In this document: positions 33,413 through 43,050 of the stretch, piece by piece
Position numbering within the stretch: the first letter of the stretch is position 1
Layout: the number at the start of each line of letters is the position of its first letter
Assembly (NCBI RefSeq): GCF_011759605.1
Contig: NZ_JAAOYX010000001.1
Coordinates: 1,550,001-1,614,000 of the forward strand
From: Luteibacter sp. SG786
GTDB lineage: Bacteria > Pseudomonadota > Gammaproteobacteria > Xanthomonadales > Rhodanobacteraceae
Direction of reading: 5' to 3'
DNA length: 64,000 nucleotides
The notes under the pieces: model-generated
What the model was told of the DNA's origin: nothing
Seen by the model: only the letters and a program-made list of their open reading frames with translations
Databases searched by the model: none
Program-made: the position numbers and the translations under genes

Positions 33413-34443
33413 GATGTTTTCCTTTTTCGAAGGGAGAGGTCGGCCGGGGGGCAGAACACCGCGTCGTCGGCATCGGGGCCGTCGTAGTGGCCCATCCACG
33501 TGGACTGGCCTAGGCGGCTTCCCGAGCCAAGGTGCGCGCGTGGCACGTCGTCGGCGCGGAGCACGAGCTGCACGTCCCACTCCAGTTCGTCGCCGGTGAA
33601 CGTGCGCAGCAGTGCGCAAAGCGCCGGCAGTGCATCGCCCCCGGGGAGGAGGCTGCGAAACGCGGCGTAGGTCAGGGGGCCGATGCGGAGACGGATGCCA
33701 TGCTGTGCGCTCCTGACTGCCGCGCCGAGTACCGTGCCGTGCCCGAGCGAACCGGCGCCCTCCCCCAGCCGCAGGCGACTCTCGGAAGGCAACGGCAACC
33801 AGCCGGGCACGAACTCGATGACGTCCACGGGCAGGTCGAGCCAGGCGCCCACCATCGCCGAAAGGCCCTCGGCACTGCGGGTCTGCACGAGGCGACCGGC
33901 CATGAAGCGGCGGAAAGCATCCGGCAGCGCGTCGCCATGCTGCAGCGAACTGCCGGCGATGCCGGCGAAGGCACCCATGTAAGTGGCGAATGCGTCGTCG
34001 TCCGGACGATCCATCTGGATGGCCGGCTGCGATTCCGCCCATGCGCGGTAGAACATCGACAGCATGCGGTGATGGAAAATGTCCGCGAATGCCGTGAGTG
34101 TCCTGTCCTCCGCGTGGTGCTCGCGGTCGAGCGCGTATTCGGTCAGATGCAGCGGCAACGCACCGTGCGGCCCCCACAGCCCCATATGCAGGCTCGAGAC
34201 CCTGTACGTCGCGCCATGCCGACGCACGGCACGAACGGTCGACGGAGCGAAGTCCAGCGAGGGTGCATGCGAGAGGCGCACCGGCTCTTCGGCCGGCCGG
34301 GCCGCGGCGCCGATGCGCGGACTGGCAGGAAACGCGCACTCGCTCCGGCGCAGCGCGTCGTACCAGTCCGACACGCCGGCATCGCGTTGCAGCGCCTCGA
34401 ACCACGCTACAGGATCGGGCGCGTGCCGGACTGTGCCGTCCAC
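33409..34443 (-). CDS. tssG: T6SS baseplate protein TssG
   Basis: A 344-residue TssG, which joins TssF and TssK in the wedge. Recognisable segments are AVRRHGATYRVSSLHMGLWGPHGALPLHLTEYA near residues 72-105 and the LSLDVIEFVPGWLPLP-like stretch around 205-225. The GTG at 34443 lies within the tssF coding end (37-bp overlap). A slightly later start is possible, but no clear ribosome site decides it. Confidence 0.9.
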   Translation of the reverse strand: MDGTVRHAPDPVAWFEALQRDAGVSDWYDALRRSECAFPASPRIGAAARPAEEPVRLSHAPSLDFAPSTVRAVRRHGATYRVSSLHMGLWGPHGALPLHLTEYALDREHHAEDRTLTAFADIFHHRMLSMFYRAWAESQPAIQMDRPDDDAFATYMGAFAGIAGSSLQHGDALPDAFRRFMAGRLVQTRSAEGLSAMVGAWLDLPVDVIEFVPGWLPLPSESRLRLGEGAGSLGHGTVLGAAVRSAQHGIRLRIGPLTYAAFRSLLPGGDALPALCALLRTFTGDELEWDVQLVLRADDVPRAHLGSGSRLGQSTWMGHYDGPDADDAVFCPPADLSLRKRKTS

Positions 34444-36272
34444 CGGGCCACCTCGTTTCGTTCCTGGGAATGGAGCACGGTTTCAGCGAACGAATTCACC
34501 GATACGTACCGTGCAAAGAAATGCCGCATGACGCTGGCAAACACATAGGCCCCCACGCCCTCGAAGGCCCGGTCCTCGCAGGTCAACGAGATCTCCAGCC
34601 CGCGGCCGAACGTGGCGGGCCCGGGGATCGGCATGCGCCGGACGATGGGTGTGGAGCGCACGGAACGCACGCCTTCGATCTGCCTGCGTGCCGTCGCGTC
34701 GAACGTGTCGCTGTAGAGAGACAGCATCTCGCGCAGTGCGGTAGCGCCCTCGCCCTGATCGAGCAGGGAGAGGTAGTTGAGCTGTAGGTGACTCACCAGC
34801 TGCCACGCACCCTGCGTATTGCCCATGGCTTCGCGGGGACGGGTCGGGCCGGCAAGGCAACGGATACTACGGACCGGGGCGTCGGTGTCGAGGTGGAAGT
34901 CCGTCGCGCCCTTGCCGGTGGGCATGTGCAACGGCAGGTCACGGTTGCTCGCCCACAGCTCGAGCCCGAGCTGGCGCAGGGAACTCGCATAAGGCGCCTG
35001 CCGACCATCCACGAGCGAGAGGAAAACCTCGCCGCCCACGTAGCTCGATCGCGCACCTTCGCGCCGCTGACGGTACGACAGCACCCGCGGCTCGCGGCGC
35101 AGTGTAAAGAATGCAGCCGACGGGTTGTGCCAGGTCCGTGCGTTGCCGCCATAGAACGGCACGAAGGTTTGCTCCGGATCCTGTCCATCACCGAATCCCT
35201 GCACGCCGAAGACGTCGTGAACCTCGAAGTCCATCGGACGCGTGCGGTCGGCAACGATATGGTGCTCGACCTGGCCGTCGCGCAAATGCAGGCGATCGGC
35301 GCGACGCCTGAACAGGTTGATGGCCGGCGTGCAGTGGAACCGGAACAACGACGCATTGACCGAAACCTCGAGCGCAGGCACCGCACGGTCGAGCCATACG
35401 ACGAGGTCGAAGCCTCGCGCGGCCGACCCGCCCAGTGCGTGCGCGAGCCCGGCAAAGGTCACGAAGGAGAACCGTTGCGGGCAGGCGAAATATTCCTGGA
35501 GCAGACGGTACCCGCTGAAGGATCGCTCGGACACGGGCAACAAGGCTTCGCCTTCGCCGAAACCGGCCTCCTGAATGGCAGAGGGCGCCAGGTGCGTCGC
35601 CCGTCCGTCGACCACCACGCTCAGGCCGAGCCGGTTGCCCAGCACCTGCTCGAGAACCTGCCCCGGCAGGCTGTCGGCACCGTGGACGAAGACCTCAAGC
35701 TGGTCGATCCGGCAGCCATCCAGTCGGGCGCCGCCGGTAAGCCCCACGCGCAGGCGCAACGCGGCGCGAGGACGCAGGGAAGCAGGCACAGGCAATCCGG
35801 CTGCCGACATGGCGGCAGGGCTCGCGAAATAGCGACCCTCGTCCATGGTCAAGGGGCGCAGCGTGACGTCGTGCGCCGTGCGGAACTCGCAGGCGGTGCG
35901 CTCGCCGAAGCCGGGTTGTGCGCGCAGCGCGCTCCCGCGAGGGACAACGTGCCCGGTCGGTGGAAGCGCTTCGGCGTCGTCGAGCGTCATCTCGACCACG
36001 GCCATGGCCGGTGTCGGCTTGAGGAACTGCGGGTACAGCATCTGCAACAGATGCTGCGTGAACACTGGATGCTGCGCGTCGAGCTTCATGTGCACGCGCG
36101 CGGCCATGAAAGCGAAGCCCTCCAACAGGCGTTCGACGTAGGGATCGGCGCACTCCATACCCTCCATCCCCAGACGGCCGGCGATCTTCGGATAGGCGTT
36201 GGCGAACTCCGCCCCCATGTGCCGGACGTGCTGGAGTTCCTGGCTGTAGTAATGGAGGAGTTTCGGGTCCAT
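34407..36272 (-). CDS. tssF: T6SS baseplate protein TssF
   Basis: A 621-residue TssF of usual length. The N-terminus MDPKLLHYYSQELQHVRHMGAEFA and the following FAFMAARVHMKLDAQHPVFTQHLLQMLYPQFLKPTPAM are highly conserved in the family. It begins 6 bp after tssE and overlaps tssG. With tssE, tssG and tssK it forms the baseplate wedge. Confidence 0.94.
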   Translation of the reverse strand: MDPKLLHYYSQELQHVRHMGAEFANAYPKIAGRLGMEGMECADPYVERLLEGFAFMAARVHMKLDAQHPVFTQHLLQMLYPQFLKPTPAMAVVEMTLDDAEALPPTGHVVPRGSALRAQPGFGERTACEFRTAHDVTLRPLTMDEGRYFASPAAMSAAGLPVPASLRPRAALRLRVGLTGGARLDGCRIDQLEVFVHGADSLPGQVLEQVLGNRLGLSVVVDGRATHLAPSAIQEAGFGEGEALLPVSERSFSGYRLLQEYFACPQRFSFVTFAGLAHALGGSAARGFDLVVWLDRAVPALEVSVNASLFRFHCTPAINLFRRRADRLHLRDGQVEHHIVADRTRPMDFEVHDVFGVQGFGDGQDPEQTFVPFYGGNARTWHNPSAAFFTLRREPRVLSYRQRREGARSSYVGGEVFLSLVDGRQAPYASSLRQLGLELWASNRDLPLHMPTGKGATDFHLDTDAPVRSIRCLAGPTRPREAMGNTQGAWQLVSHLQLNYLSLLDQGEGATALREMLSLYSDTFDATARRQIEGVRSVRSTPIVRRMPIPGPATFGRGLEISLTCEDRAFEGVGAYVFASVMRHFFARYVSVNSFAETVLHSQERNEVARWTAQSGTRPIL

Positions 36273-36278
36273 GTCTCG

Positions 36279-36779
36279 TCAGCCGAGGCTCTCGACGACG
36301 CTGAAACGTGCCGTCTGCAGGTCCACCTCGGTTTTAAGGTAGAGATTGATCGGAATGGGCTGCGCCCACATGGTCGACTCGATGCGGAACGACATCGTCA
36401 GGCTGTCCATGCGCGACGTATCGACATCCACCTCGACCCGCAGCGAATCGGCGTCCAGTCGCGGCTCGAAGCGGACGATGGCCGCCCGCAGACCCTGGCG
36501 GAACGCATCGATATCGAGGCCGTGCACTACTACCCCGGCGATATCCGGAATGCCGTAGGCGACAACGGCGTCCTCGACATGGCGCGGCACGCCTCCCGCC
36601 AGCCACGCGGGACGGATGGTGTTGAACAGCCATCCGAGGTCGCGCGTGATGTACTCGCGAAGCCGGCTTGCCGTGATGACACGCTCGTCGCGCGACTCCT
36701 GCGCGACGTGCGGTGCGTCGTCGCGCAGGCGGTCCAGCAGGCTCGGCTGCAGGCGTTCCTGGGTACTGAGGCCGGCCAC
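36279..36779 (-). CDS. tssE: T6SS gp25-like baseplate protein TssE
   Basis: A 166-residue gp25-like wedge protein. The family stretch SRLREYITRDLGWLFNTIRP and the C-terminal beta region with VVVHGLDIDAFRQGLRAAIVRFEPRL and MSFRIESTMWAQPIPINLYLKTEVDL are present. It follows hcp after 10 bp. Confidence 0.92.
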   Translation of the reverse strand: MAGLSTQERLQPSLLDRLRDDAPHVAQESRDERVITASRLREYITRDLGWLFNTIRPAWLAGGVPRHVEDAVVAYGIPDIAGVVVHGLDIDAFRQGLRAAIVRFEPRLDADSLRVEVDVDTSRMDSLTMSFRIESTMWAQPIPINLYLKTEVDLQTARFSVVESLG

Positions 36780-36789
36780 GCGGAAGGCC

Positions 36790-37293
36790 TCAGGTGCCCT
36801 TGACTTCCTGCATGTTGTACGTGAAGTCCTTCACGCCACCCGACGCCTTGCCCTTGTCGTCCTGCGGCTGGAAGGCGTACTTGAACTTGCCGAAGTGCAG
36901 CGTGATGTTTTCCGTCAGGCGCTCGTCGCTGCCGGATCCACCCGTCGACACCGAGGTGATCATGACGCCCTCGCTGAGTTCGATGGTAAGGAAATCCGTC
37001 TGCTCGCCGGTTGCATTCGTGACGTAGAGCGTTGCCGTTTCCATGCGCGCACCCGTGCAACAGGCGTTGATCAACGCGTTGGAGCACGAATCGACAAACT
37101 TGGTGATGTTGATGTCGTGCACGTTGGCCTTGCCGCCGGAGGCGTATCCGGCGCCCGTGTGCAGGTTGCCGGTATTGCTGGCGCCCCACGACCACGCAAT
37201 GATGGGCACTTCATTCTTGTGTTTGGCGTGGTTGGAGGCGCCCTCGATCTTGACCTGACCGGGGCCGAACTTCAGATGCATGTCGAATGCCAT
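36790..37293 (-). CDS. hcp: T6SS tube protein Hcp
   Basis: A 167-residue Hcp, the hexameric ring unit of the inner tube and itself secreted. The family features are MAFDMHLKFGPGQVKIEG, IIAWSWGASN, GKANVHDINITKFVDSCSNALINAC and the C-terminal FKYAFQPQDDKGKASGGVKDFTYN. It has a 36-bp gap to tssC, the widest in the operon, which leaves room for its own ribosome site. Confidence 0.95.
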   Translation of the reverse strand: MAFDMHLKFGPGQVKIEGASNHAKHKNEVPIIAWSWGASNTGNLHTGAGYASGGKANVHDINITKFVDSCSNALINACCTGARMETATLYVTNATGEQTDFLTIELSEGVMITSVSTGGSGSDERLTENITLHFGKFKYAFQPQDDKGKASGGVKDFTYNMQEVKGT

Positions 37294-37329
37294 GGAACGA
37301 TTCCTTCAGAATGGGGGAATGGGGGCGAA

Positions 37330-38823
37330 TCAGGCAGCCTTGCCCGAAGGCAGGCGCGCGACCAGACGCAGCGAAACGGTCAGGCCTTCGAGCTGGTAGT
37401 GCGGCTTGAGGTAGAACTTCGAGGTGTAATACCCCGGGTTGCCTTCCACCTCCTCGACCACGACCTGCGCAGCGGCAAGGGGCTTGCGCGCCTTGCTTTC
37501 CTCGCTCGAGTTCTGCGGATCGCCGTCGACGTAGTTGAGAATCCAATTGCTCAGCCAGCTCTCCATCTGCTCGCGCGAGGAGAATGAACCCACCTTGTCG
37601 CGCACGATGCACTTGAGGTAATGCGCAAAGCGCGAGCACGCGAACATGTACGGCAACCGTGCGCTGAGCGCGGCATTCGCGGTGGCGTCGGGGTCGTCGT
37701 ACTCTTCCGGGCTGGCGAGCGACTGGGCGCCGATGAATGCCGCGATGTCCGAGTTCTTGCGGTGAACCAGCGGCATCAGGCCCATCTTGTCGAGTTCGGC
37801 CGAACGGCGGTCCGTGATCGCGATCTCCGTCGGGCACTTCATGTCCACGCCGCCGTCGTCGGTCGGGAAGGCGTGCACGGGCAGGTTCTCGACCGCACCG
37901 CCCGATTCGACGCCGCGGATGCGCGTGCACCAGCCGTACTGCTTGAACGAGCGGTTGATGTTCACGCCGAGCGCGTAAGCGGCACTCTGCCAGGTGTACT
38001 TGGCCGAATCCGCACCTGAGGTGTCTTCCTCGAAGTCGAACTCTTCCACCGGGTCGGTCTTGGCGCCGTACGGCAGGCGCGCCAGCGTGCGCGGCATGGC
38101 CAGTGCGACGTACTTCGCATCCTCGGTCGCGCGCAGCGACCGCCATGCGGCGTATTCCGGCGTCGAGTAGATCTTCGCCAGGTCCCTCGGATTGGCCAGT
38201 TCGTTCCAGTCGTCCATGCCGAGCAGCCCCGGCGCGGCAGCCGCCACAAACGGTGCGTGCGACGCCGCAGCGATCTGTGCCATGCCGCGCAGCAGTTCCA
38301 CGTCCTGCGGGCTATGGTCGAAGTAGTAGTCGCCGATGAGACAGCCGTAGGGCTCGCCGCCGAGCTGGCCGTACTCTTCTTCGTAGATCTTCTTGAAGAT
38401 CGGACTTTGGTCCCACGCGGCGCCCTTGTAGCGCTTGAGGGTGCGGCCCAACTCGCTCTTCGAGAGATTCATGACGCGAATCTTCAGCTGCGCATCCGTC
38501 TCGGTGTTGCTTACCAGGTGGTGCAAACCACGCCACGCGCCTTCGACCTGCTGGAACGCGGGATGGTGCATCACCAGGTTGATCTGCTCGGATAGCTTGC
38601 GGTCGATCTCCGCGATGTAGGCGCTGATCGTCTGGCTGAGGTCGTCGGAAACGATCTCGGCGCGTTCGAGCACCTGGCCCGCGAGCGTACGCACGGCGGA
38701 TTCCACTTCCGCGCGCGCGCGGTCGCTACGGGGACGGAACTCCTTGGTCAGCAGCGCCGCGAATTCGCCGGCCTCGCGGGTTTCCGTGGTTGTCTGCACG
38801 GCATCGGTCAAAGAAGTGGCCAT
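37330..38823 (-). CDS. tssC: T6SS large sheath subunit TssC (VipB)
   Basis: A 497-residue sheath protein. The segments ISAYIAEIDRKLSEQINLVMHHPAFQQVEGAWRGLHHLVSNTE, DPVEEFDFEE and WLSNWILNYVDGDPQNSSEESKARKPLAAAQVVVEEVEGNPGYY are near-invariant in TssC. It starts 3 bp after tssB, the usual pairing for equimolar sheath subunits. Confidence 0.96.
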   Translation of the reverse strand: MATSLTDAVQTTTETREAGEFAALLTKEFRPRSDRARAEVESAVRTLAGQVLERAEIVSDDLSQTISAYIAEIDRKLSEQINLVMHHPAFQQVEGAWRGLHHLVSNTETDAQLKIRVMNLSKSELGRTLKRYKGAAWDQSPIFKKIYEEEYGQLGGEPYGCLIGDYYFDHSPQDVELLRGMAQIAAASHAPFVAAAAPGLLGMDDWNELANPRDLAKIYSTPEYAAWRSLRATEDAKYVALAMPRTLARLPYGAKTDPVEEFDFEEDTSGADSAKYTWQSAAYALGVNINRSFKQYGWCTRIRGVESGGAVENLPVHAFPTDDGGVDMKCPTEIAITDRRSAELDKMGLMPLVHRKNSDIAAFIGAQSLASPEEYDDPDATANAALSARLPYMFACSRFAHYLKCIVRDKVGSFSSREQMESWLSNWILNYVDGDPQNSSEESKARKPLAAAQVVVEEVEGNPGYYTSKFYLKPHYQLEGLTVSLRLVARLPSGKAA

Positions 38824-38826
38824 CGG

Positions 38827-39342
38827 TCAGTCGTCCTTTGCGTCCGGAGCGGAGGGGTGCGGCGCAGCCACGATGGAAGCGAGCAGCACCGGATCCTTGA
38901 TCGCCTCGGCGATCAGCTTCTCGGCACCGGCCTTCCCGTCGAGATAGGTGCTCAGGTTCGCAAGCTGCATGCGCGCCTCAAGCAACCTGGCCAGCGGTTC
39001 GATGCCGCGCGCGACCGCAGCCGGAGAAAAGTCGTCCATCTGGCGGAACGACAGGTCGACCGCGAGCTGGCCTTCGCCCGTGAGGGTGTTGGGGATCTGG
39101 AAGGAAATGGCCGGCGCGATGGCGGCCATGCGGGCGTCGAAATTTTCTACGTCGAACTCCACGGCCTTGCGCTCGTCGACACCCGGAAGCTCGTCGCGAT
39201 TCGTGCCGGAAAGGTCGGCCATCACACCCATGGTGAACGGGATGGAGACCTTCTTCTGAGCGCCGTACAGCTCAACGTCGTACTCGATCTGGACGCGGGG
39301 CGCGCGATTACGCGCGATGAACTTCTGACTGCTGTTCGCCAT
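38827..39342 (-). CDS. tssB: T6SS small sheath subunit TssB (VipA)
   Basis: A 171-residue sheath protein and first gene of the - strand T6SS operon. The NRAPRVQIEYDVELYGAQKKVSIPFTMGVMADLSGT N-terminus is diagnostic. An AGGAAA ribosome site precedes the ATG. The following 404-bp space must contain the operon promoter. Confidence 0.96.
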   Translation of the reverse strand: MANSSQKFIARNRAPRVQIEYDVELYGAQKKVSIPFTMGVMADLSGTNRDELPGVDERKAVEFDVENFDARMAAIAPAISFQIPNTLTGEGQLAVDLSFRQMDDFSPAAVARGIEPLARLLEARMQLANLSTYLDGKAGAEKLIAEAIKDPVLLASIVAAPHPSAPDAKDD

Positions 39343-39746
39343 CGTAATTTCCTACTGTGTCGATAGACATGCTCAATCTATTGAGTGCTTTTATTTCACC
39401 CAATCAATCGAGCGGCTATTCTTCACGGTATGGCGCCCGGGCAGAAATCCTTTTTTTTAAATAGGACGCATCAGCAGGCGTGATGGAATAAATCGCGAGT
39501 TCGCAATTTCATGCCGTCGTGAGCATTGCGGCGTAACTCATTGCGACTTGTCTCATTTTTTTCGTAACCCCCTTTTCGCTGCCGTGACAGTGGCGTTATG
39601 TTCGCGTTACGCCGTCGTGTCCTCAGGGGAATAGACGGCTGGGTCTCCCTGCCCTCCCCACCATCCCCCACTGGCCGGTTGCCTTCCCCAGGCGCCGTCC
39701 GTCCCGAAGTTGCGTTTCGCCGTGAGGCGAAGCGTGGAGGTCCAGC
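39343..39746. other. 404-bp divergent promoter region (T6SS operon / TonB receptor)
   Basis: The region between tssB and the TonB-dependent receptor gene is the longest AT-richer gap near the T6SS and includes an eight-T tract around 39451. It must hold two divergent promoters. I found no sigma54-type GG-N10-GC element and no convincing -35/-10 pair. The only clear structure is the inverted repeat listed separately. No gene is seen here. Confidence 0.5.
39372..39385. promoter_or_regulatory. perfect inverted repeat upstream of tssB
   Basis: CTCAAT at 39372-39377 and ATTGAG at 39380-39385 form a perfect 6-bp inverted repeat with a 2-bp centre, 29 bp ahead of the tssB ATG. It stands in the presumed 5' leader or start-point region. 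A repressor/activator site or leader hairpin are both possible. Confidence 0.35.
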
Positions 39747-42578
39747 ATGAATACGAGTTACTTCCGGGGCGCCCACAAGCGCACTGCCCTTGTCGTTGCG
39801 TTGAGCGCTTGCCTGCTCTCGGTCGCCGCCCACGCGCAGGATGCGCCGCCCGACGCCGCCAAGTCACAAAATCTCGAGACTGTCATGGTCACCGGTTCGC
39901 GCATCCGCTCGGTCGACGTCGAAACATCGCAGCCGATCTACACGATGGACCAGAAGGCCATCCAGGCCACCGGCCTGACCAACGTCAACGACGTGCTCGC
40001 ACGCTTGCCCTCCACCGGCACACCCGACATCAGCAACCAGAATCCGCTCGCCAACGGCGACGGCGTCGGCGGCAGCTACGTGAACATTCGCAACCTCGGT
40101 TCCAAGCGCACCCTGGTGCTGGTGAACGGCCGACGCTGGAGTACCAACCTTTCGGGCCTCACCGATATCTCGACGATTCCGGTCTCGATCATCGAGCGCA
40201 TCGACGTCCTGAAGGACGGCGCCTCGTCGATCTACGGCTCCGACGCCATCGGCGGGGTCGTCAACATCGTCACCAAGCAGAAGTTCGACGGCGCCGAAGC
40301 CAACGTGTACTACGGCACCAACGGCAAGCACGACGGCGACCAGAAGAACTACGAGTTCACCTGGGGCCACAGCACCAAGAACAACTCGATCATCCTGGCC
40401 GCCACTCAGCAGGAAACCGATCCGCTTATGAGCAACACCCGTTCGCTGACGCGTTACCCGCAGGGCCCGCGCCACCCGAACGACCGCCTCGGCCTCACCA
40501 ACGAAGGCAACATCTTCGCGCCGGACGGCACCAGTTACGTGCTGCGCCCGGGTGGCAACGCCGCCAACCTGGCTGACTACGACCAGCGCGACGCCAACGG
40601 CTACAACACGCAGGCCGACTCCACCTTCCGCGCCGGCACCAAGCTGCGCAACCTGTTCCTCACCGACCGCTACAACCTGACCGATAACATCACCCTGCAC
40701 GGCACGGCCAGCTACAGCGTGCGCGATTCGTCGACGGTGGTCGCCGGCTACCCGTTCAGCACGTCGTCCACCGGTCTGCAGCTGTCGGGCCAGAACGCCT
40801 ATAACCCCTTCCCGGGGCAGGACGTCGACTTTGCCCGTCGCATCACCGAAGAGCCGCGCAACTCGTTCAACAAGGACCGCATGGCCCACATCGACGTGGG
40901 TGCCGAAGGCTACTTCACGTTCATCAATCACGACTGGAACTGGGACGCGACCTACACCTATTCGCAGTCGAAGGTGAAGCAGGTCTACAACGGCAATGTG
41001 TACCTGCCGAACGCGCAGAAGGCCCTCGGTCCTACCGCGCTGGTCGACGGCCAGGTCGTGTGCGCCAACGCCGCCGACCGCGCGGCCGGCTGCCTGCCGT
41101 GGAACATCGCCGGCGGCCCGGCCGCCATGAGCCCGGCCCTGTGGCAGTACCTCGGCTACCTCGCCACCGACCGTGCCACGCAGAAGACCAACGACTTCAG
41201 CGCCAACGTGGGCGGTGGCCTGTTCGACCTGCCGGGCGGCACGGTGAGCATCGCGGGCGGCGTCGAGCATCGCAAGGAAGAAGGCAGCTTCACGCCGGAC
41301 GCCGCCGATGTCCTCGGCCTGACGACCAATCCCGCCAGCCAGCCGACGAACGGCAGCTACATCGTGAACGAGGCCTACCTCGAACTCGACGTGCCGCTGC
41401 TGCGTGACCTGCCCGGCGCGAAGGAACTCGGGTTGAATGCCGCCAGCCGCTACTCGCACTACAGCAACTTCGGCAGCACCACCAACAACAAGTACAGCTT
41501 CCGCTACCGCCCGATCGACGACCTGCTCATCCGCGGCACCTATGCGCAGGGCTTCCGCGCACCCAGCATCCAGGATCTTTTCCAGGGCACGGCGCAGACC
41601 TTCGACAACTACATCGATCCGTGCGACGCGGTGTACGGTTCGGCCCAGGCGAAGTCCACCTGTGCCGCCCTGGGCGTGCCGGCCAACTTCCGTCAGGTGA
41701 ACCAGAACGGCCAGCCGATCACCAGCGCCAACGGCGATTCGGGCCAGGTGCCGTTCCTCCAGGGCGGCAGCACCCAGGTCAAGCCGGAGAAGTCGATCAC
41801 CCGCACGGCGGGCCTCGTGTACAGCCCGCACTACGTGCAGGGCCTGGACTTCACGCTGGACTATTACAAGGTCCAGGTCAGCAACGCGATCACCAACCTG
41901 ACCGCGAACGGCGTGCTGAACTTCTGCTACATCCAGAACATTTCCTCGTTCTGCAACAACGTGACGCGTGACGCCACCGGCACCATCACCAGCCTGCTGG
42001 AAACGCCGGCCAACGTCGGCACGATCCAGACCCAGGGCTACGACTTCGGCGTCCATTACCGCCTGCCGGAAACCCCGATCGGTACCTTCTCCATCGCGTC
42101 CGACAGCACCTACCTGAAGCAGTACGACGAGACGGCAGGCCCCGGCGCCGCGGTGCGTCATCTGGTCGGTTACCAGGTCAACCAGGCCGTGGCCACCAAT
42201 GCGTCCGCCGGCGAGTTCCGTGTGCGCTCCAACCTGGCGCTGAACTGGGAATACAAATCGTTCGGTGCGAGCTGGACGATGCGTTACTTCTCCGGCCTGA
42301 AGGACATCTGCGTCGACAGCTTCGAGTGCTCCAACCCGAACGAGGTCAACAACGACACCGGCACGCTGGGTGTGGCCAGGAAGGGATCGGTCACCTTCAA
42401 CGACGCGCAGTTCCGCTACAGCGCACCGTGGCAGGGTACCTTCACCGTGGGCATCAACAACGTGTTCAAGCGCAAGGGTCCGCTCTACTACGACTCGGCC
42501 ACCGCGGGCGTACCGCCTTACAACTCGGCGTTCGACGTGGATCGCTTCTTCTACGTCAGCTACGACCAGAAGTTCTGA
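39747..42578 (+). CDS. TonB-dependent outer membrane receptor
   Basis: A 943-residue receptor of the large Xanthomonadales type. A signal peptide (to about residue 30, AAHAQ) is followed by the TonB-box-like [12 protein letters not shown], a plug domain (about 55-175: [45 protein letters not shown]) and a beta barrel ending in [12 protein letters not shown]. These receptors import carbohydrates, peptides or metal complexes; the ligand is unknown. GGAGG lies 8 nt ahead of the ATG. No partner transporter or enzyme is adjacent. Confidence 0.92.
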   Translation: MNTSYFRGAHKRTALVVALSACLLSVAAHAQDAPPDAAKSQNLETVMVTGSRIRSVDVETSQPIYTMDQKAIQATGLTNVNDVLARLPSTGTPDISNQNPLANGDGVGGSYVNIRNLGSKRTLVLVNGRRWSTNLSGLTDISTIPVSIIERIDVLKDGASSIYGSDAIGGVVNIVTKQKFDGAEANVYYGTNGKHDGDQKNYEFTWGHSTKNNSIILAATQQETDPLMSNTRSLTRYPQGPRHPNDRLGLTNEGNIFAPDGTSYVLRPGGNAANLADYDQRDANGYNTQADSTFRAGTKLRNLFLTDRYNLTDNITLHGTASYSVRDSSTVVAGYPFSTSSTGLQLSGQNAYNPFPGQDVDFARRITEEPRNSFNKDRMAHIDVGAEGYFTFINHDWNWDATYTYSQSKVKQVYNGNVYLPNAQKALGPTALVDGQVVCANAADRAAGCLPWNIAGGPAAMSPALWQYLGYLATDRATQKTNDFSANVGGGLFDLPGGTVSIAGGVEHRKEEGSFTPDAADVLGLTTNPASQPTNGSYIVNEAYLELDVPLLRDLPGAKELGLNAASRYSHYSNFGSTTNNKYSFRYRPIDDLLIRGTYAQGFRAPSIQDLFQGTAQTFDNYIDPCDAVYGSAQAKSTCAALGVPANFRQVNQNGQPITSANGDSGQVPFLQGGSTQVKPEKSITRTAGLVYSPHYVQGLDFTLDYYKVQVSNAITNLTANGVLNFCYIQNISSFCNNVTRDATGTITSLLETPANVGTIQTQGYDFGVHYRLPETPIGTFSIASDSTYLKQYDETAGPGAAVRHLVGYQVNQAVATNASAGEFRVRSNLALNWEYKSFGASWTMRYFSGLKDICVDSFECSNPNEVNNDTGTLGVARKGSVTFNDAQFRYSAPWQGTFTVGINNVFKRKGPLYYDSATAGVPPYNSAFDVDRFFYVSYDQKF

Positions 42579-42585
42579 TGCGGGC

Positions 42586-42617
42586 GGATGCCGCGGCCCT
42601 CATGGGCCGCGGCATCC
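42586..42617. terminator. strong hairpin between convergent genes
   Basis: Perfect 14-bp arms (42586-42599 and 42604-42617) with a TCAT loop, 7 bp after the receptor stop and 3 bp before the stop of the convergent small gene. It lacks a U-run, but it is symmetrical and can end transcription from both sides. Confidence 0.6.
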
Positions 42618-42620
42618 GGA

Positions 42621-42971
42621 TCACGGACACCATTGTGGCCGCTCGCCCCGTTTACGCGCCTTTTCCGCTTCGCGGTTGCAGCGCATCCTCCGTACCGTCT
42701 CCACGTTGTTCCGTGCAGCTTCCGCGTTGTTCCGTTGCTGCTCGGACGCGTTGAGCACCGCGTCGTCTCGCCGGCGCTGCTGTTCGAGCATGCACCGCGT
42801 GTACTCCCGGCCGTGAGTCGCACCGAAGCGCTCGCACGTCTTGCTGTCTTCCCGCTGGGCTTCGCGCCCCCAATCGGTCGCCGATGCATGGCTCGCGATG
42901 GCAGTGCCGAAAATGACGGCAAGCATCACAAAGGCGGTCCGATACCGACGGACAGGGTTTTGTCGTGTCAT
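42621..42971 (-). CDS. small exported protein with conserved cysteines
   Basis: A 116-residue protein not assigned to a family. After a signal peptide (RYRTAFVMLAVIFGTAIASHASA) the mature part is helical, Arg/Glu/Gln-rich and has four cysteines (TCERFG, RCMLEQ, RCNREA, WCP at the end), spaced for two disulfides in the periplasm. I chose the ATG at 42971 because GGAG lies 9 nt upstream; an ATG at 42986 would add five residues. It is 65 bp downstream of the sensor kinase gene in the same direction, so it may belong to that unit. Confidence 0.6.
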   Translation of the reverse strand: MTRQNPVRRYRTAFVMLAVIFGTAIASHASATDWGREAQREDSKTCERFGATHGREYTRCMLEQQRRRDDAVLNASEQQRNNAEAARNNVETVRRMRCNREAEKARKRGERPQWCP

Positions 42972-43050
42972 TTCCTGAGTCTCCATTTTCTACGCCGGGG
43001 ACAGGAGAGCAGACCGGGATTGCGCGAACATGGGATGGCTTTGCCGGACA

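Noticed and set aside
30425-33487. A 1020-codon + strand open frame opposite clpV
   Set aside because: Same reason; the minus-strand ClpV is unambiguous.
39343-39500. Sigma54 promoter for the T6SS operon
   Set aside because: No TGGCAC-N5-TTGC type element could be found on the - strand.
39864-42161. A 765-codon - strand open frame opposite the TonB receptor
   Set aside because: Shadow frame; the receptor has signal peptide, plug and barrel on the + strand.
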